Positions 36,335-46,773 of a stretch of DNA of 64,000 bases are shown here, in pieces. Location of the stretch: the NCBI GenBank assembly GCA_965279705.1, contig OZ257257.1:1488001-1552000 (forward strand). Direction: 5' to 3'. The notes beneath the pieces were generated by a model. It was not told the origin of the DNA. It worked only from the letters and a program-made list of their open reading frames with translations, and searched no databases. A program made the translations under genes and the position numbers. The first letter of the stretch is position 1; each line of letters starts with the position of its first letter. The stretch comes from Stagnimonas sp965279705 (lineage in GTDB: Bacteria > Pseudomonadota > Gammaproteobacteria > Nevskiales > Nevskiaceae).

Positions 36335-37710
36335 CGGTTTTCGCTCAAGGCGTCCAGATAGTCGTGCTGCCAGCGGCGGGCATCGTAGTCATGCAGGCCG
36401 CGCAGCAATTCACTGTGACGCTCGCGGCGTTCGGCCAGCGGCATCACGCGGGCGGTTTCAAGGGCGTCGGCGACGGCATCGCTGTCGTAGGGGTTGGCGA
36501 TCACCGCGGCGGTCATCTGATGCGCCGCACCGGCAAACTGCGAGAGCACCAGCACACCGGGGTCTTCCGGGTCCTGGGCGGCAACATACTCCTTGGCGAC
36601 CAGGTTCATGCCGTCGCGCAGCGGGGTGACAAAGCCGATGGCGCTGGCGCGATACAGCGCTGCGAGCGTGGCACGCGAGAGCGGGCTGTTGAGGTAGCGC
36701 AGCGGCGTCCAGTCATAACGCGAATAGCGGCCGTTGATGCGCGCGGCATCGCGTTCCATCTGCTCGCGGAAATCCTGATAGGCACCGACCTCGCCACGGC
36801 TAACCGGGGCCAGTTGCAGATACTCGACGCGGCCGTGGGCACGCGGGTGCTGCTCCAGAAAATGCTCGTAGGCTTCCAGTCGCCGCAGCAGGCCCTTGGC
36901 GTAATCGAGGCGATCGACGCCGATGATCTGCGTGCGGTTACGCAGCTCGGCACGCATTCGCTGCACCGTGCGCGCCGCCCTGGGCTGGGTGGCAAAACCC
37001 TCGAAGGTCTCGACGTCGATGCCGACTGGAAACACGCCGGTGCGCAGTGTGTGTGTGGCGGTCTGCCAGCCGTCATGGCTATGCGGCAGGGCGAGAAGCT
37101 GTGTGAAGCAATCGTGCAGACGATCGAGATTCACCGGCGTCTGCACGCCGATCAGGTCGCAGGCGCTGAGCTGTTGCAGCAGTTCCAGATGATTGGGCAG
37201 CGTCAGCAGCAAATCCCTTGCGGGGAAGGGGATGTGCAGATAGAAGCCGATGCGCTGGCGGCAGCCGAGCGCGCGCAGGGCGGCGGCGAGTGGGATCAAG
37301 TGAAAGTCGTGGACCCAGATGATGTCGTCGTCCTGCAGCAGCGGCGCCAGCGCACTGGCAAAGCGCTGGTTGATGCGCAGGTAGGCGTCGTAGTCGTCGC
37401 GCCGGTAATGCACGAGGTCGGGGCGAAAATGGAACAGCGGCCACAGGCAGCCGTTGGCGTGGCCGTTGTAGTAGCTGTGATAGTCCGACGTATTCAGCTC
37501 GATGGTGGCGGTATGCAGACCCTCGAAGCTGTCCAGCTGTACCGCGTCGCGCGGATGCGCCGCCAGCTTGCCGCCGAAGCCGAACCACAGGCCGCCGCGC
37601 TCGCGCAGCGCATCGACGAGTGCTACGGCCAGGCCACCGGCCTGCGGCGTGTCGCGGATGGGCCCGACGCGGTTGGAGACGGCGATCAGCCGGCCCTTGC
37701 CACCACTCAC
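36331..37710 (-). CDS. otsA: Trehalose-6-phosphate synthase (GTG start)
   Basis: A 459-residue GT20 enzyme joining UDP-glucose and glucose 6-phosphate. Motifs are LIAVSNRVGPI, the GLAVAL loop, WVHDFHLIPLA, IGFYLHIPFPARDLL, QIIGVDRLDYAKGL and DGMNLVAKEYVAAQ. GTG at 37710 forms a GTGA overlap with the stop of the GH15 gene and has GGGAG nine bases upstream, so I choose it over an open extension to 37794. It acts with OtsB at the head of the operon, making trehalose for osmotic or desiccation stress. Confidence 0.95.
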   Translation of the reverse strand: MSGGKGRLIAVSNRVGPIRDTPQAGGLAVALVDALRERGGLWFGFGGKLAAHPRDAVQLDSFEGLHTATIELNTSDYHSYYNGHANGCLWPLFHFRPDLVHYRRDDYDAYLRINQRFASALAPLLQDDDIIWVHDFHLIPLAAALRALGCRQRIGFYLHIPFPARDLLLTLPNHLELLQQLSACDLIGVQTPVNLDRLHDCFTQLLALPHSHDGWQTATHTLRTGVFPVGIDVETFEGFATQPRAARTVQRMRAELRNRTQIIGVDRLDYAKGLLRRLEAYEHFLEQHPRAHGRVEYLQLAPVSRGEVGAYQDFREQMERDAARINGRYSRYDWTPLRYLNSPLSRATLAALYRASAIGFVTPLRDGMNLVAKEYVAAQDPEDPGVLVLSQFAGAAHQMTAAVIANPYDSDAVADALETARVMPLAERRERHSELLRGLHDYDARRWQHDYLDALSENR

Positions 37711-39494
37711 ACCGACTGCTCCCAAGGCGGCGAGAGCCGCATCGCCGCGTTGATGATGCCAACCAGCGAATAGGTCTGCGGGTAGTTGCCCCACAGCTCG
37801 CCGGTTTCGGGATGCACGTCTTCAGACAACAGCCCGAGCGGGTTACAGCGCTCCAGCATGTTCTCGAACAACTCTTTCGCTTCGTCCCGCCGACCGACAC
37901 GGGTGAGGGCATCCAGATACCAGAAGGTGCAGATATTGAAGGCGGTTTCCGGCTGGCCGAAGTCGTCGGCTGCGGCGTAGCGGAACAGATAAGGCCCGCG
38001 CCGCAGGCGTTTCTCGATGGCGGCCAGCGTGCCGAGAAAACGCGGGTCGTCCGGCTGCGAGTAACCCACCTCGGCCATCAGCAGCAGACCCGCTTCCACA
38101 TCCTGCCCGCCGAAGGATTCGGCGTAGCTGTTCAAGGTCGGGTTCCAGGCCTCGGTCTCTATGGCCTCACGGATAGCGTCGGCGCGCAGCTGCCAGTAGC
38201 TGGCGGTGGCGTGCTCACTGCGATGCGTAGCGATCTTCGCAAGCCTGTCGCAGGCGGCCCAGCACATGAGAGTGGACGAGGTGTGTACGCGCGCGCGGGT
38301 GCGCAGTTCCCACATGCCGGCATCCGGCTCGCGATAGACGCGGTATGCCTGCTCACCTACCGCTTGCAGCCGTTGCCAGTCTGCGGCCGTCGGTTTGCGC
38401 AGCAGGCGTTCGTCGAAAAAGGCCTGCGAGGCGGCGAGGATCACGTTGCCGTAGGCATCGTGCTGAAAGTGCTCATGTGCCTGGTTGCCCACACGCACGG
38501 GCCCCATGCCACGATAGCCGGCGAGTGCGGTGGCTTCGCCTTCGATGAGCGCCTTTTCAAGCGCGATGCCGAACACCGGTTGCAGATGCCCATCGCCGCT
38601 CGCGCCGACCACGTTGGCGAGATAGCGCAGGTAATTCTCCATCGTCTCGACTTCGGCCAGCGAGTTGAGCGCGCGCACGACGAAAAACGAATCGCGTAGC
38701 CAGCAATAGCGGTAGTCCCAGTTGCGGGCGGTATGCGCGGCTTCGGGGATGCTGGTCGTCATCGCCGCGACGATCGCGCCGGTGTCTTCAAAGGTGCACA
38801 GCTTCAGTGTGACGGCGGCTCGGATCACCTGCGCCTGCCATTGCAGCGGCAGCGCCAGACGCCGCACCCAGAGCTGCCAGTGTCGCTCGGTGTTCTCCTG
38901 AAAATCCCGTGCGCAGGACTCCACCCCCTCGCGCAATGTTTCATCTGGCCCGAGGATGAAACTCACCGGCGCATCGAGCAGGAACGGCGTGCCATGCAGC
39001 ACGTAACTCACCGGTGCGTTGGTGGTGAGCCGCAGCGTGCGCTCGGGCCCGACGTAGCGGATGTGGTTGGAACCATGCGTGAGCGTTGGCAGGGTCGCGC
39101 CGTAGTCGAAGCGCGGATTGAGCTCCACCATGATTCGCGGTGTGCCCGCCAGTGGGCGCACACGGCGCACCAGCTGCTGCGGCCGAAACAGACGACCACG
39201 GGTCTCGAAGCGCGGGCAGAAATCGGTGACTTCCACGGCGCTGCCATCGGCAGCAAACAGGCGCGTCACCAGCACCGCCGTGTTGGCGACGTAGCTCTGC
39301 TCGCTGTGGGTGAAGCCTTCCAGCACGAAGCGCCAGACACCCGGCTGCTGAGGCCTGTCCGCACCATCGACCAGGGCATGAAATACCGGATCACCATCGA
39401 AGCGCGGCAGGCAGTGCCAGACGAGTGCTGCCTTGTCGTCCACCAGCGCGCTGACCGTGCAATTGCCGATGAGACCCAGGTTGAGTGTGCTCAT
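37707..39494 (-). CDS. Glycoside hydrolase family 15 protein (trehalase/glucoamylase-like)
   Basis: A 595-residue cytoplasmic GH15-type enzyme. The N-terminal beta-sandwich opens LGLIGNCTVSALVDDKAALV, followed by the (alpha/alpha)6 barrel with NWDYRYCWLRDSFFVVRAL, FQHDAYGNVILAASQAFFDE, CWAACDRLAKIA and FNICTFWYLDALTRVGR. The Glu pair expected for catalysis lies in these loops. Bacterial members near otsAB may hydrolyse trehalose or alpha-glucans. It overlaps otsB upstream and otsA downstream by 4 nt each (ATGA, GTGA), so strictly coupled expression is likely. Confidence 0.9.
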   Translation of the reverse strand: MSTLNLGLIGNCTVSALVDDKAALVWHCLPRFDGDPVFHALVDGADRPQQPGVWRFVLEGFTHSEQSYVANTAVLVTRLFAADGSAVEVTDFCPRFETRGRLFRPQQLVRRVRPLAGTPRIMVELNPRFDYGATLPTLTHGSNHIRYVGPERTLRLTTNAPVSYVLHGTPFLLDAPVSFILGPDETLREGVESCARDFQENTERHWQLWVRRLALPLQWQAQVIRAAVTLKLCTFEDTGAIVAAMTTSIPEAAHTARNWDYRYCWLRDSFFVVRALNSLAEVETMENYLRYLANVVGASGDGHLQPVFGIALEKALIEGEATALAGYRGMGPVRVGNQAHEHFQHDAYGNVILAASQAFFDERLLRKPTAADWQRLQAVGEQAYRVYREPDAGMWELRTRARVHTSSTLMCWAACDRLAKIATHRSEHATASYWQLRADAIREAIETEAWNPTLNSYAESFGGQDVEAGLLLMAEVGYSQPDDPRFLGTLAAIEKRLRRGPYLFRYAAADDFGQPETAFNICTFWYLDALTRVGRRDEAKELFENMLERCNPLGLLSEDVHPETGELWGNYPQTYSLVGIINAAMRLSPPWEQSV

Positions 39495-40252
39495 GGGGTG
39501 GCTCTCAGTTGCAGAAGGGATTCGCGCAGCCAGCGGTGTACCGCAGGCACATCGGCGAGTCGGTATTGGGCCACAGTATTCCCAGCGCCCACCTTAATGC
39601 CGTAGCCGCCAACAGCCTGCACCGCGGCAAAGCCCTCCTCATCGGCTAGATCGTCGCCGACGAACACCGGTACCCGTCCTGCAAACGCCGGGTGCTGCAA
39701 CAGGAAATGGATCGCCGAGCCCTTGCTCAAGCCCTTGCGCCGCAGCTCCACCACGGCGTGGCCGCCGAACACGTCGATCTGTGGATACCCTTCGGCCACC
39801 TGCCGTACACGGCGCAGGCACTCGTCGCCTGCTGCCAAGTTGTTTCGAAAATGCACGGCGAGCGCAAGGATCTTGTTCTCCAGCCAGAGCCCCGGCAGAT
39901 CGGCGATGGCGGCTTCGATACCCGAGACCAGCGAGGCTTCGAGTGCTGCGATGACCGGCGTGGTCTTGCCTGCGATGGCTACCCGCAGTTCCGCGCCATG
40001 CGCGCCGGCACCCATCAGCCGCAGCGGCTCCAGATGGCGATCCACCTCGGCCAGACGGCGGCCCGTGACGATGGCTAGTGCATCGCCAAGCAATTTTTCA
40101 AGCTGGTACAGCCAACCCGCCAGACCTGCCGAGGGCGACACCGCATCCGGGTGCGCAGCCAATTCGACGAGGGTGCCGTCAAAGTCCGATAACAAGCCGT
40201 TATCGAGACCGAGCAGCGGTGGCGACCTGGACAAAGGAAGGTCGGTTGTCAT
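39491..40252 (-). CDS. otsB: Trehalose-6-phosphate phosphatase
   Basis: A 253-residue HAD-family phosphatase. The nucleophile motif LLSDFDGTLVELA lies near residue 25, motif II around LAIVTGRRLAEVD, the Lys in KGSAIHFLL, and motif IV VFVGDDLADEEGFAAV. It releases trehalose from trehalose 6-phosphate made by OtsA. It is first in the operon otsB-GH15-otsA-glk, and its stop overlaps the GH15 start by four bases. No obvious promoter box can be defined in the 60-bp gap to the upstream gene. Confidence 0.94.
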   Translation of the reverse strand: MTTDLPLSRSPPLLGLDNGLLSDFDGTLVELAAHPDAVSPSAGLAGWLYQLEKLLGDALAIVTGRRLAEVDRHLEPLRLMGAGAHGAELRVAIAGKTTPVIAALEASLVSGIEAAIADLPGLWLENKILALAVHFRNNLAAGDECLRRVRQVAEGYPQIDVFGGHAVVELRRKGLSKGSAIHFLLQHPAFAGRVPVFVGDDLADEEGFAAVQAVGGYGIKVGAGNTVAQYRLADVPAVHRWLRESLLQLRATP

Positions 40253-40312
40253 CTGCCGATGGTTCGGGCATCGGCCGCTGCTGTCAACCCGAGGGCATGA
40301 AAACCCGCTCGA

Positions 40313-43300
40313 TCAATGAATCGACAGAGCCTCTGGTTTCGACGCACTCGCCACCTGGCAGCGGGCACCGGATTCGAGGAAGTGGAATCTGGATACGAGT
40401 TCTGCAGCGGGCAGTGCCTTGCTGACCAGAAAACCCTGCACGCAGAAGCGATCCGCCGGCTGCACAGCACCCAACAGCACACCCTGTGCGGCGGTGCATT
40501 GGCGCTGCAGCAGATAGCGCAGTTGATCCAGCGTTTCCACACCCTCGGCGATGACGCGAAGATCCAGGCTCTGCGCCAGCGCCAAGATGGCGTTGACCAC
40601 GGCCGCATCGCGCACGTTGTGAGTGACTTTCTGAACAAAGCCGCGGTCGATCTTCAGTGTGTTGATGGGCAACTGGGTGAGATACGACAAGCTTGAGAAA
40701 CCAGTGCCGAAGTCGTCGATCGCGATCTTCACGCCGAGCGACTGGATTTCATCGAGGATGATCTTTGCGTCTTCGATGTGCTCCATCAGCACACCTTCGG
40801 TGATTTCGAGTTCGAGGTTTTCGGGTGCAAAACCGGTCTGCTGGAGTGTTTCGCGCAGCACGCTGCACAGGCGACCTTTCTCCAGTTGACGCGGCGACAG
40901 ATTGATCGCCAGCATCAAGCTCGCACCAGTGCGTTTCTGGATGTCGAGGCATTCCCGGCACGCGGTTTTGATGATCCACTCGCTGATCGGCAGGATCAGC
41001 CCCGTGCTCTCCGCGATGGGGATGAAAGCCGCTGGGCTGATCATGCCCTTGGTGGGGTGCTGCCAGCGGATCAACGCCTCGACGCCAATCATCTGGCCGG
41101 TGGTCAGGCACACCTGCGGTTGATAGTGCAGTTGCAGCTCGTTGCGGCGCAGTGCCACGCGCAACTCGTTCTCGATCTGCAGATCGTTGATCGCCTTGGT
41201 TTCAAGCTCAAGGTTGAAGATCTCGTAACAGGCGCGGCCGGCACTCTTGGCCTTGTACATCGCGGCATCGGCGTTCTTCAGCAGACCGTTGGCGGTGATG
41301 CCGTCCTGCGGGAACATCGCCACGCCGACGCTCGGCGTCACATCCAGCTCATGGCTGCCGATGACGATGGTCTGCGAGATGCTCTTGACGATGGCGTCTG
41401 CCACGCGGGCAATACCGTTGCTGTCGGTGATCGACGGCAGCAGCAGCACGAACTCGTCACCACCCATGCGCGCCACCGTATCTGACTCCCGCACGCAGGC
41501 GACGAGCCGGGCCGAGACGACCTTGAGCAGTTCATCGCCGATGTGGTGGCCCAGCGAGTCGTTGACGCGCTTGAAATGATCGAGGTCGAGCATCAGCACG
41601 CCGAACGCACAGGCACTGCGGCTTGCGGTGCGGATGGCCTGGCCCAGGCGGTCGTGCAGCAGTACCCGGTTGGGCAGGCCGGTGAGGTGGTCGTGCTGCG
41701 CGATGTGCTGGGTGAGCGCCTCGCGGCGCTTGCGGTCGGTGATGTCGTAGGCCGCACCCAGATAGCCACAGATGACGTTGAACTGATCGCGCAGGGCGGT
41801 GACCGTGAGACTCACATACAACCGGGAGCCATCCTTGCGCAGGTAGCTCCATTCGCGCTCTTCCATCTGCCCCTGCGCCGCCTTCTGGGTGAACACGGCA
41901 AAGCCGGGTTCGATGGGACGATGCAGTTCTTCCGAGAGTTCGGCCGCACGTTGTGCAACCTCCGCGGCGTCGTGGATGAGGGCGGGTGTTTGCCGCTGCA
42001 CGATCTCGTCGCGGTGATAGCCCAGCATGCGCTCGGCGGCGGTGTTGAAGCTCTGGATGATGCCGTCGACCGAGCAGGTGATGATGGCGAACGGCGAGGC
42101 TTCGAGAATCACTTCGCGCATGTGGTTCGCACCTGCGATTTGTTCCTCTGCCGCGCGCCGCTCGGTGAGGTCGCGCGACATCTTAGCGTAGCCCACCACG
42201 TTCTGCGTGGCATCGCGCACCACCGTCAGCACCATGTTGACCCAGATGCGGCGGCCATCGCGGCGCACGCGCCAGCCCTCGCACTCTGCGCGTCCATGCT
42301 CGGTGGCGGCGTGCAGATCGGCAGCGGGCACACCCGCATATTGATCTTCCGGCGTGTGCAGACAGGCTGGCGAGCGGCCCATGATTTCGATGGCTTTGTA
42401 GCCATACATGCGTTCCGCCCCGCGGTTCCATGAAGCGACACGACCCTGCGCATCCAGCAGGATGATCGCGTAGTCGATGGCGGCATCCACCATCAGGCGA
42501 AAGCGCTCTTCGCTCTCGCGAAGCTGGGCCTGTGCCCGGTGCGCCTGGGTGACATCGCGGTTGACGCCGACCACACGCAAGACCAGGTTGGCTTGGTCGA
42601 GCATGACATCTGCCGATGCCTCGACATGCCGGATGCCCAGCTGTGGATGCACGATGCGAAAGTGGTAGCTGACCTCGGCCTTTTCGCTGACGCAGCGATT
42701 GATCGCGGCCATCGCAATGGCTTGGTCGTCCCTGTGCAGGGCAGCGGACCAATCGTCGAAGACGACAGGGCAGAGCGCGTCCATGCCGTACAGCTCGTAC
42801 ATCTGCGCATCCCAGATCAGCTTGTGCGTTCCCGGCACGTATTCCCATACGCCGACGTCGCCGGATTTCAATGCCAGTGCATGGCGTTGACGCAGATGTT
42901 CAAGCTCGGCCTCGGCTTCCTTGCGCTGCTGGATATCCTCGATCTGCGCGATGAAGTGCAGCAGCGTGCCCTGAGCATCGCGCAGTGCCGAGGCGGTGAG
43001 CTGAATCCACACCACCGAGAAATCCTTGCGGATGTAGCGCTTTTCCATCTTGTAGCTGCTGCACTTGCCGTCGATGAGCTTTTGCAGGTTTTCAAGATCG
43101 AGATCGAGATCTTCAGCCACCGTGATCTGCTGAAAGGTGAGTTGCATCAGCTCATGCGGCTGATACCCAACGATCTGGCACAGCGCGGTGTTGACGCGGG
43201 TGAAGCGTCCTTCCAGCGATACCAGGGCCATGCCGATTGGTGCGTTGTCGAGCACGGAGCGAAACTGTTCCTCGCTCTGTAACAGCTGATCGCGGTCGCG

Positions 43301-43771
43301 CCTTGCTTCGCTGAGGTCGAGCGCCTCGCACAGTGCGGTCTCCCGATCCGAAAGTTTGGCAATCAGCCGGTCGGCCTCGCGACGGCGGCTATCGATGTCG
43401 AAGAATGCACCGCCAACGTGGGTGATGACGCCCTCGTGCAGCACCGGCTCTGCCATCACCGAGACATAGATCAGCTGCCCATCGGCGCGGATCAGCTCCA
43501 GCTCCAGATCGATATTGCCCTCGCCGCGCAGAGTGGCTGCCAGGGCTTGCGTGATGAGGCTGCGGGAGGTCTCGGTGTAGAACGCCAGCCCAGCCTCAAG
43601 GGCCGGGGTGTAGCCCGAGGGGTCGAGACCAAGAATGCGATAGACACCCTCGGACCACCATAGATCCTTCCCGTCCGCACTCAGCCGCCACAGACCGGCG
43701 CGCGCGCTTTCTTCGAGCGGATTCAAGCCGAAGGTTGAGGCGCTTGCAGCGGGCTTTTGCTTGGAGAGCAC
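40313..43771 (-). CDS. Multi-PAS GGDEF-EAL cyclic-di-GMP signalling protein
   Basis: A 1152-residue cytoplasmic protein with about five PAS/PAC modules (to ~residue 680; recurring heads such as FRSVLDNAPIGMALVSLEGR and FRLMVDAAIDYAIILLDAQG), then GGDEF and EAL domains. ARMGGDEFVLLLPS is intact, with an RESD inhibitory site five residues ahead. EAL-type GVEALIRWQHP, ITEGVLMEHIE, DDFGTGFSSLSYL and VIAEGVET keep the usual catalytic residues. It may both make and break c-di-GMP. GTG start at 43771, with AAGAAGG just upstream. The sensed signal is unknown. It is divergent from the MalT-type regulator gene. Confidence 0.93.
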   Translation of the reverse strand: MLSKQKPAASASTFGLNPLEESARAGLWRLSADGKDLWWSEGVYRILGLDPSGYTPALEAGLAFYTETSRSLITQALAATLRGEGNIDLELELIRADGQLIYVSVMAEPVLHEGVITHVGGAFFDIDSRRREADRLIAKLSDRETALCEALDLSEARRDRDQLLQSEEQFRSVLDNAPIGMALVSLEGRFTRVNTALCQIVGYQPHELMQLTFQQITVAEDLDLDLENLQKLIDGKCSSYKMEKRYIRKDFSVVWIQLTASALRDAQGTLLHFIAQIEDIQQRKEAEAELEHLRQRHALALKSGDVGVWEYVPGTHKLIWDAQMYELYGMDALCPVVFDDWSAALHRDDQAIAMAAINRCVSEKAEVSYHFRIVHPQLGIRHVEASADVMLDQANLVLRVVGVNRDVTQAHRAQAQLRESEERFRLMVDAAIDYAIILLDAQGRVASWNRGAERMYGYKAIEIMGRSPACLHTPEDQYAGVPAADLHAATEHGRAECEGWRVRRDGRRIWVNMVLTVVRDATQNVVGYAKMSRDLTERRAAEEQIAGANHMREVILEASPFAIITCSVDGIIQSFNTAAERMLGYHRDEIVQRQTPALIHDAAEVAQRAAELSEELHRPIEPGFAVFTQKAAQGQMEEREWSYLRKDGSRLYVSLTVTALRDQFNVICGYLGAAYDITDRKRREALTQHIAQHDHLTGLPNRVLLHDRLGQAIRTASRSACAFGVLMLDLDHFKRVNDSLGHHIGDELLKVVSARLVACVRESDTVARMGGDEFVLLLPSITDSNGIARVADAIVKSISQTIVIGSHELDVTPSVGVAMFPQDGITANGLLKNADAAMYKAKSAGRACYEIFNLELETKAINDLQIENELRVALRRNELQLHYQPQVCLTTGQMIGVEALIRWQHPTKGMISPAAFIPIAESTGLILPISEWIIKTACRECLDIQKRTGASLMLAINLSPRQLEKGRLCSVLRETLQQTGFAPENLELEITEGVLMEHIEDAKIILDEIQSLGVKIAIDDFGTGFSSLSYLTQLPINTLKIDRGFVQKVTHNVRDAAVVNAILALAQSLDLRVIAEGVETLDQLRYLLQRQCTAAQGVLLGAVQPADRFCVQGFLVSKALPAAELVSRFHFLESGARCQVASASKPEALSIH

Positions 43772-44022
43772 AGTGCCTTCTTGGTCGTGTGGGTCGTTCA
43801 GTTTGCTTACGGCAGCAGAACCGCCATGTCGAAGCGCACCTCATGCGAGCCCTATCGACACCCGTAACGCAGAGTTGAAGTGCGGGCGACCGGCGGTGGC
43901 TTGCCAGCACATCGGCGGTAGCGACAACAAGCAATGTCGTCACTCAACCCCGCACTGCGTGAACGACTAGACTGCAATCACAAGCGGTCAAATCAATCAG
44001 GCGCCATCTCTCAAGAGGACGC

Positions 44023-46764
44023 ATGGGCAGCAGTGCGAAAAGGAATTCAAAGAGAGCCGAAGCATTCAGTGCGCACAAGCTGTTCGCACCTGTACCCCGC
44101 GTGGGTGCGATCCAGCGACAGCTGATTCTCGATCGCCTGTTCGGTGAGGTGTGCCCCAGCGTGGTGGTGTTGCAGGCCCCTGCGGGGCACGGCAAATCGA
44201 CTTCGATGCACCAGATCAAGATGCAGTGCGAGGCGCGCGGCACGCTCACGGCATGGCTGACATTCGATGAAGCCGACAACGATACCCGTCGGTTCCTGAT
44301 CCATTTCCAGGCCTTGCTCGCCTCTCTGCACGGCGATGCAGTGGGGGCGCTAGAAGTCGCCAGTGACGAGATCGAGGACTCAAACCGTCGTCGCCGGTCA
44401 GACTGGATCATCGACCGGCTGATGGCTTTCACGCAGCCCGTGGCCCTGTTCTTCGATGATTTTCAGGTGCTCGAAAGCCCGGCAATCTTGGGTCTGTTTC
44501 GTGAACTGCTGGAGCATGTACCGGCCAACGCCCGGTTCTTCATCGGCTCCCGCTCCATGCCGGAGCTGGGTTTGGCACGCCTGGTCGTCAATGCGCAGGC
44601 GCTGGTGTTGCGACCGGAGGAGCTGCGGTTTTCACAGGCAGAGATGCAGCAGTTTTTCTCCGGCGCTCAGGGGGCTGGCGCCAGCGAGGCAACCGATGGC
44701 GAGCTGGAAAAAATCTATCGCCAGACCGAGGGCTGGCCTGCCGCGCTTCAGCTCTATCGGCTGTCGTGGGTCAACCCGGCGGTGCGTCGCTCGCAAGGTG
44801 ATTTTTCTTCTGCCCGTCCGCGCGAGCTGGCGGAGTATCTGGCCGACAACGTGCTGAGCTTGCAGACGCCCAGCGTGCAGGATTTTTTGCTGCGCACGGC
44901 CCTGCTGACACGGCTCAGCGCTGCCCTCTGCAACGCCGTCACCGGTCGCAAGGACTCGCAGCAGATGCTGCTTTCACTTGAGCGTTCGGGGCTGTTCGTG
45001 CGCAGCCTCGATCAGCACGCTGGATGGTTCGAGTACCACGCCTTGTTTGCTTCTTTTCTGCGCGACCAGATTCGCAGCCGTTCTGAAGCAACGGCTCTGG
45101 AGGTGCACGAACGTGCGGCCAAATGGAACCTGCAAAACGGGTTCTTTGAGGAGACCATTCACCACGCCGTGGCCTGCCGCGACTTTGTACTGGCGGCGGA
45201 CACGCTGGCCTTCTGGTCTTCGCAGCTGGTGGCAGACGCCTTGCTCATCACAATGGAGCGCTGGTGCGACCGACTGCCATTCGAGGCCATTGCCAGCCGT
45301 ACCGATCTGCTCATCAAGTACGCCTGGACGCTGGTGTTTCTGAGGCGGCGCGAAAAACTGAAAACCCTGTTGCCGCTGCTTGAAGCCCAGCAGCCTCCGT
45401 ACGATGTGGGCACCACCACCGACCCCAATATCGTGCTGTCGATGGCCGCCATTGCCAACGATGACGCTGAAGCGGCTTTCAGGATCGTTGATCGCGTTTC
45501 GGTGCGCGAAGAGAAAGGTGAGGGTTTTGCCAGCCATGAGCTGGGTGCGGCGGCCAATCTCATGGGCTTCCGCCAGCTGGCATATGGAGATTTCGACGGG
45601 GCCCGCGAGTACTTGGCGATTGCCCGCGTGCAGGGTGAGCGCAGCGATGCGATCTTCAGCCGCGGCTACACCATCGGCATCGTCGGTGTCAGCCTTTTGG
45701 TGCAGGGCCAGCTGCGCGAAGCGCTGGAGCGGCTCAAGGCCGGCATGGCCGAGCAGCGCATGCACGAGGATCGCTCGGTGGCGTCCGCCGCACTGGCGTC
45801 CTGCACCATCTGGGCCTTGTACGAGGCCAATGAACTGCATGCTGCCGAGGCCTTGTTCGGCCAGTACCACGACATCATTGCCGAGACTACGCTACTGGAT
45901 TTTCTCGCCGTCTCGCAGGTGGCGATGGCGCGCATCCACGAGGTGCGCGGGCGGCATAACAAGGCGCTGACCACGCTCGACGAGGCCGAGGTACTGGGCC
46001 ACGCCAACGACTGGCGGCGCTACCTGAGCATGCTGAGCTGGGAACGGGTACGACGCGCGCTGCTGGCAGGGGAATTGGAGCGCGCGCAGGCTATCGCTGC
46101 GATCCACAGCACGCCGCAGTCGGCAGCCAGTGAAGCGTGGCTGCAATTCTCCGAAGATCTCGAAGGCGAGGCACTCGGTCGCATTCGCCTGGCGATTCAC
46201 AGCGAGGATTTCGACGCCGCGCGCGATCGTCTGCAAAGGGAGTTTGCACGGCAGCCGGGCAGGGTGTTCCGGCAGATCAAGCTGCATCTGCTCGATGCCG
46301 AACTGCAAGTGCGCAAGGGCTCTCGCAACATCGCCCACCGCAGCCTGCGCAAGGCCTTGCAGCTGGCAGCACCCGGCGGTTACATCCGCTGTTTTCTGGA
46401 TGAGGGCGAGCACATCCTGGCGCTGTTGCGCGAGGAGTATCAGAGCCTCGTAGACAGCGGCGGCCGCGAAACCCAGCAGCCGGCGGCGCGTCAGTTCGTC
46501 GAGCAGGTCTTGCAGGCTTCCGGCACGGACTTGAGCCGCAACACGATGCCGATGGCGGGCCGCAAGTCCGAGCCGCTGACCGATCGCGAAAAGGAAATCC
46601 TGCTGTTTCTCGGCAATGGCGTTTCCAACAAGGAGATGGCCAACCGCCTGTTCGTTTCCGAGAACACGGTGAAGTTTCACTTGAAGAACATCTACTCGAA
46701 GCTGGCAGTGGCCAGCCGCGTGCAGGCCATTGCCAGTGCGCGCGATATGGGTCTGGTGCGTTAA
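44023..46764 (+). CDS. MalT/AlkS-type large ATP-binding LuxR regulator (LAL)
   Basis: A 913-residue STAND-type activator. Walker A is VLQAPAGHGKST (residues ~49-60) and a Walker B-like VALFFDDFQVLE follows. A winged-helix and helical-repeat sensor region makes up the middle. The LuxR helix-turn-helix at the C-terminus reads LTDREKEILLFLGNGVSNKE, MANRLFVSENTVKFHLKNIY, SKLAVASR. Length and layout match MalT and AlkS, which bind an inducer and ATP, then oligomerise. It starts the cluster in front of the RND operon, so control of that operon is likely. AGAGG precedes the ATG. Confidence 0.9.
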   Translation: MGSSAKRNSKRAEAFSAHKLFAPVPRVGAIQRQLILDRLFGEVCPSVVVLQAPAGHGKSTSMHQIKMQCEARGTLTAWLTFDEADNDTRRFLIHFQALLASLHGDAVGALEVASDEIEDSNRRRRSDWIIDRLMAFTQPVALFFDDFQVLESPAILGLFRELLEHVPANARFFIGSRSMPELGLARLVVNAQALVLRPEELRFSQAEMQQFFSGAQGAGASEATDGELEKIYRQTEGWPAALQLYRLSWVNPAVRRSQGDFSSARPRELAEYLADNVLSLQTPSVQDFLLRTALLTRLSAALCNAVTGRKDSQQMLLSLERSGLFVRSLDQHAGWFEYHALFASFLRDQIRSRSEATALEVHERAAKWNLQNGFFEETIHHAVACRDFVLAADTLAFWSSQLVADALLITMERWCDRLPFEAIASRTDLLIKYAWTLVFLRRREKLKTLLPLLEAQQPPYDVGTTTDPNIVLSMAAIANDDAEAAFRIVDRVSVREEKGEGFASHELGAAANLMGFRQLAYGDFDGAREYLAIARVQGERSDAIFSRGYTIGIVGVSLLVQGQLREALERLKAGMAEQRMHEDRSVASAALASCTIWALYEANELHAAEALFGQYHDIIAETTLLDFLAVSQVAMARIHEVRGRHNKALTTLDEAEVLGHANDWRRYLSMLSWERVRRALLAGELERAQAIAAIHSTPQSAASEAWLQFSEDLEGEALGRIRLAIHSEDFDAARDRLQREFARQPGRVFRQIKLHLLDAELQVRKGSRNIAHRSLRKALQLAAPGGYIRCFLDEGEHILALLREEYQSLVDSGGRETQQPAARQFVEQVLQASGTDLSRNTMPMAGRKSEPLTDREKEILLFLGNGVSNKEMANRLFVSENTVKFHLKNIYSKLAVASRVQAIASARDMGLVR

Positions 46765-46773
46765 TTCGCGCCA

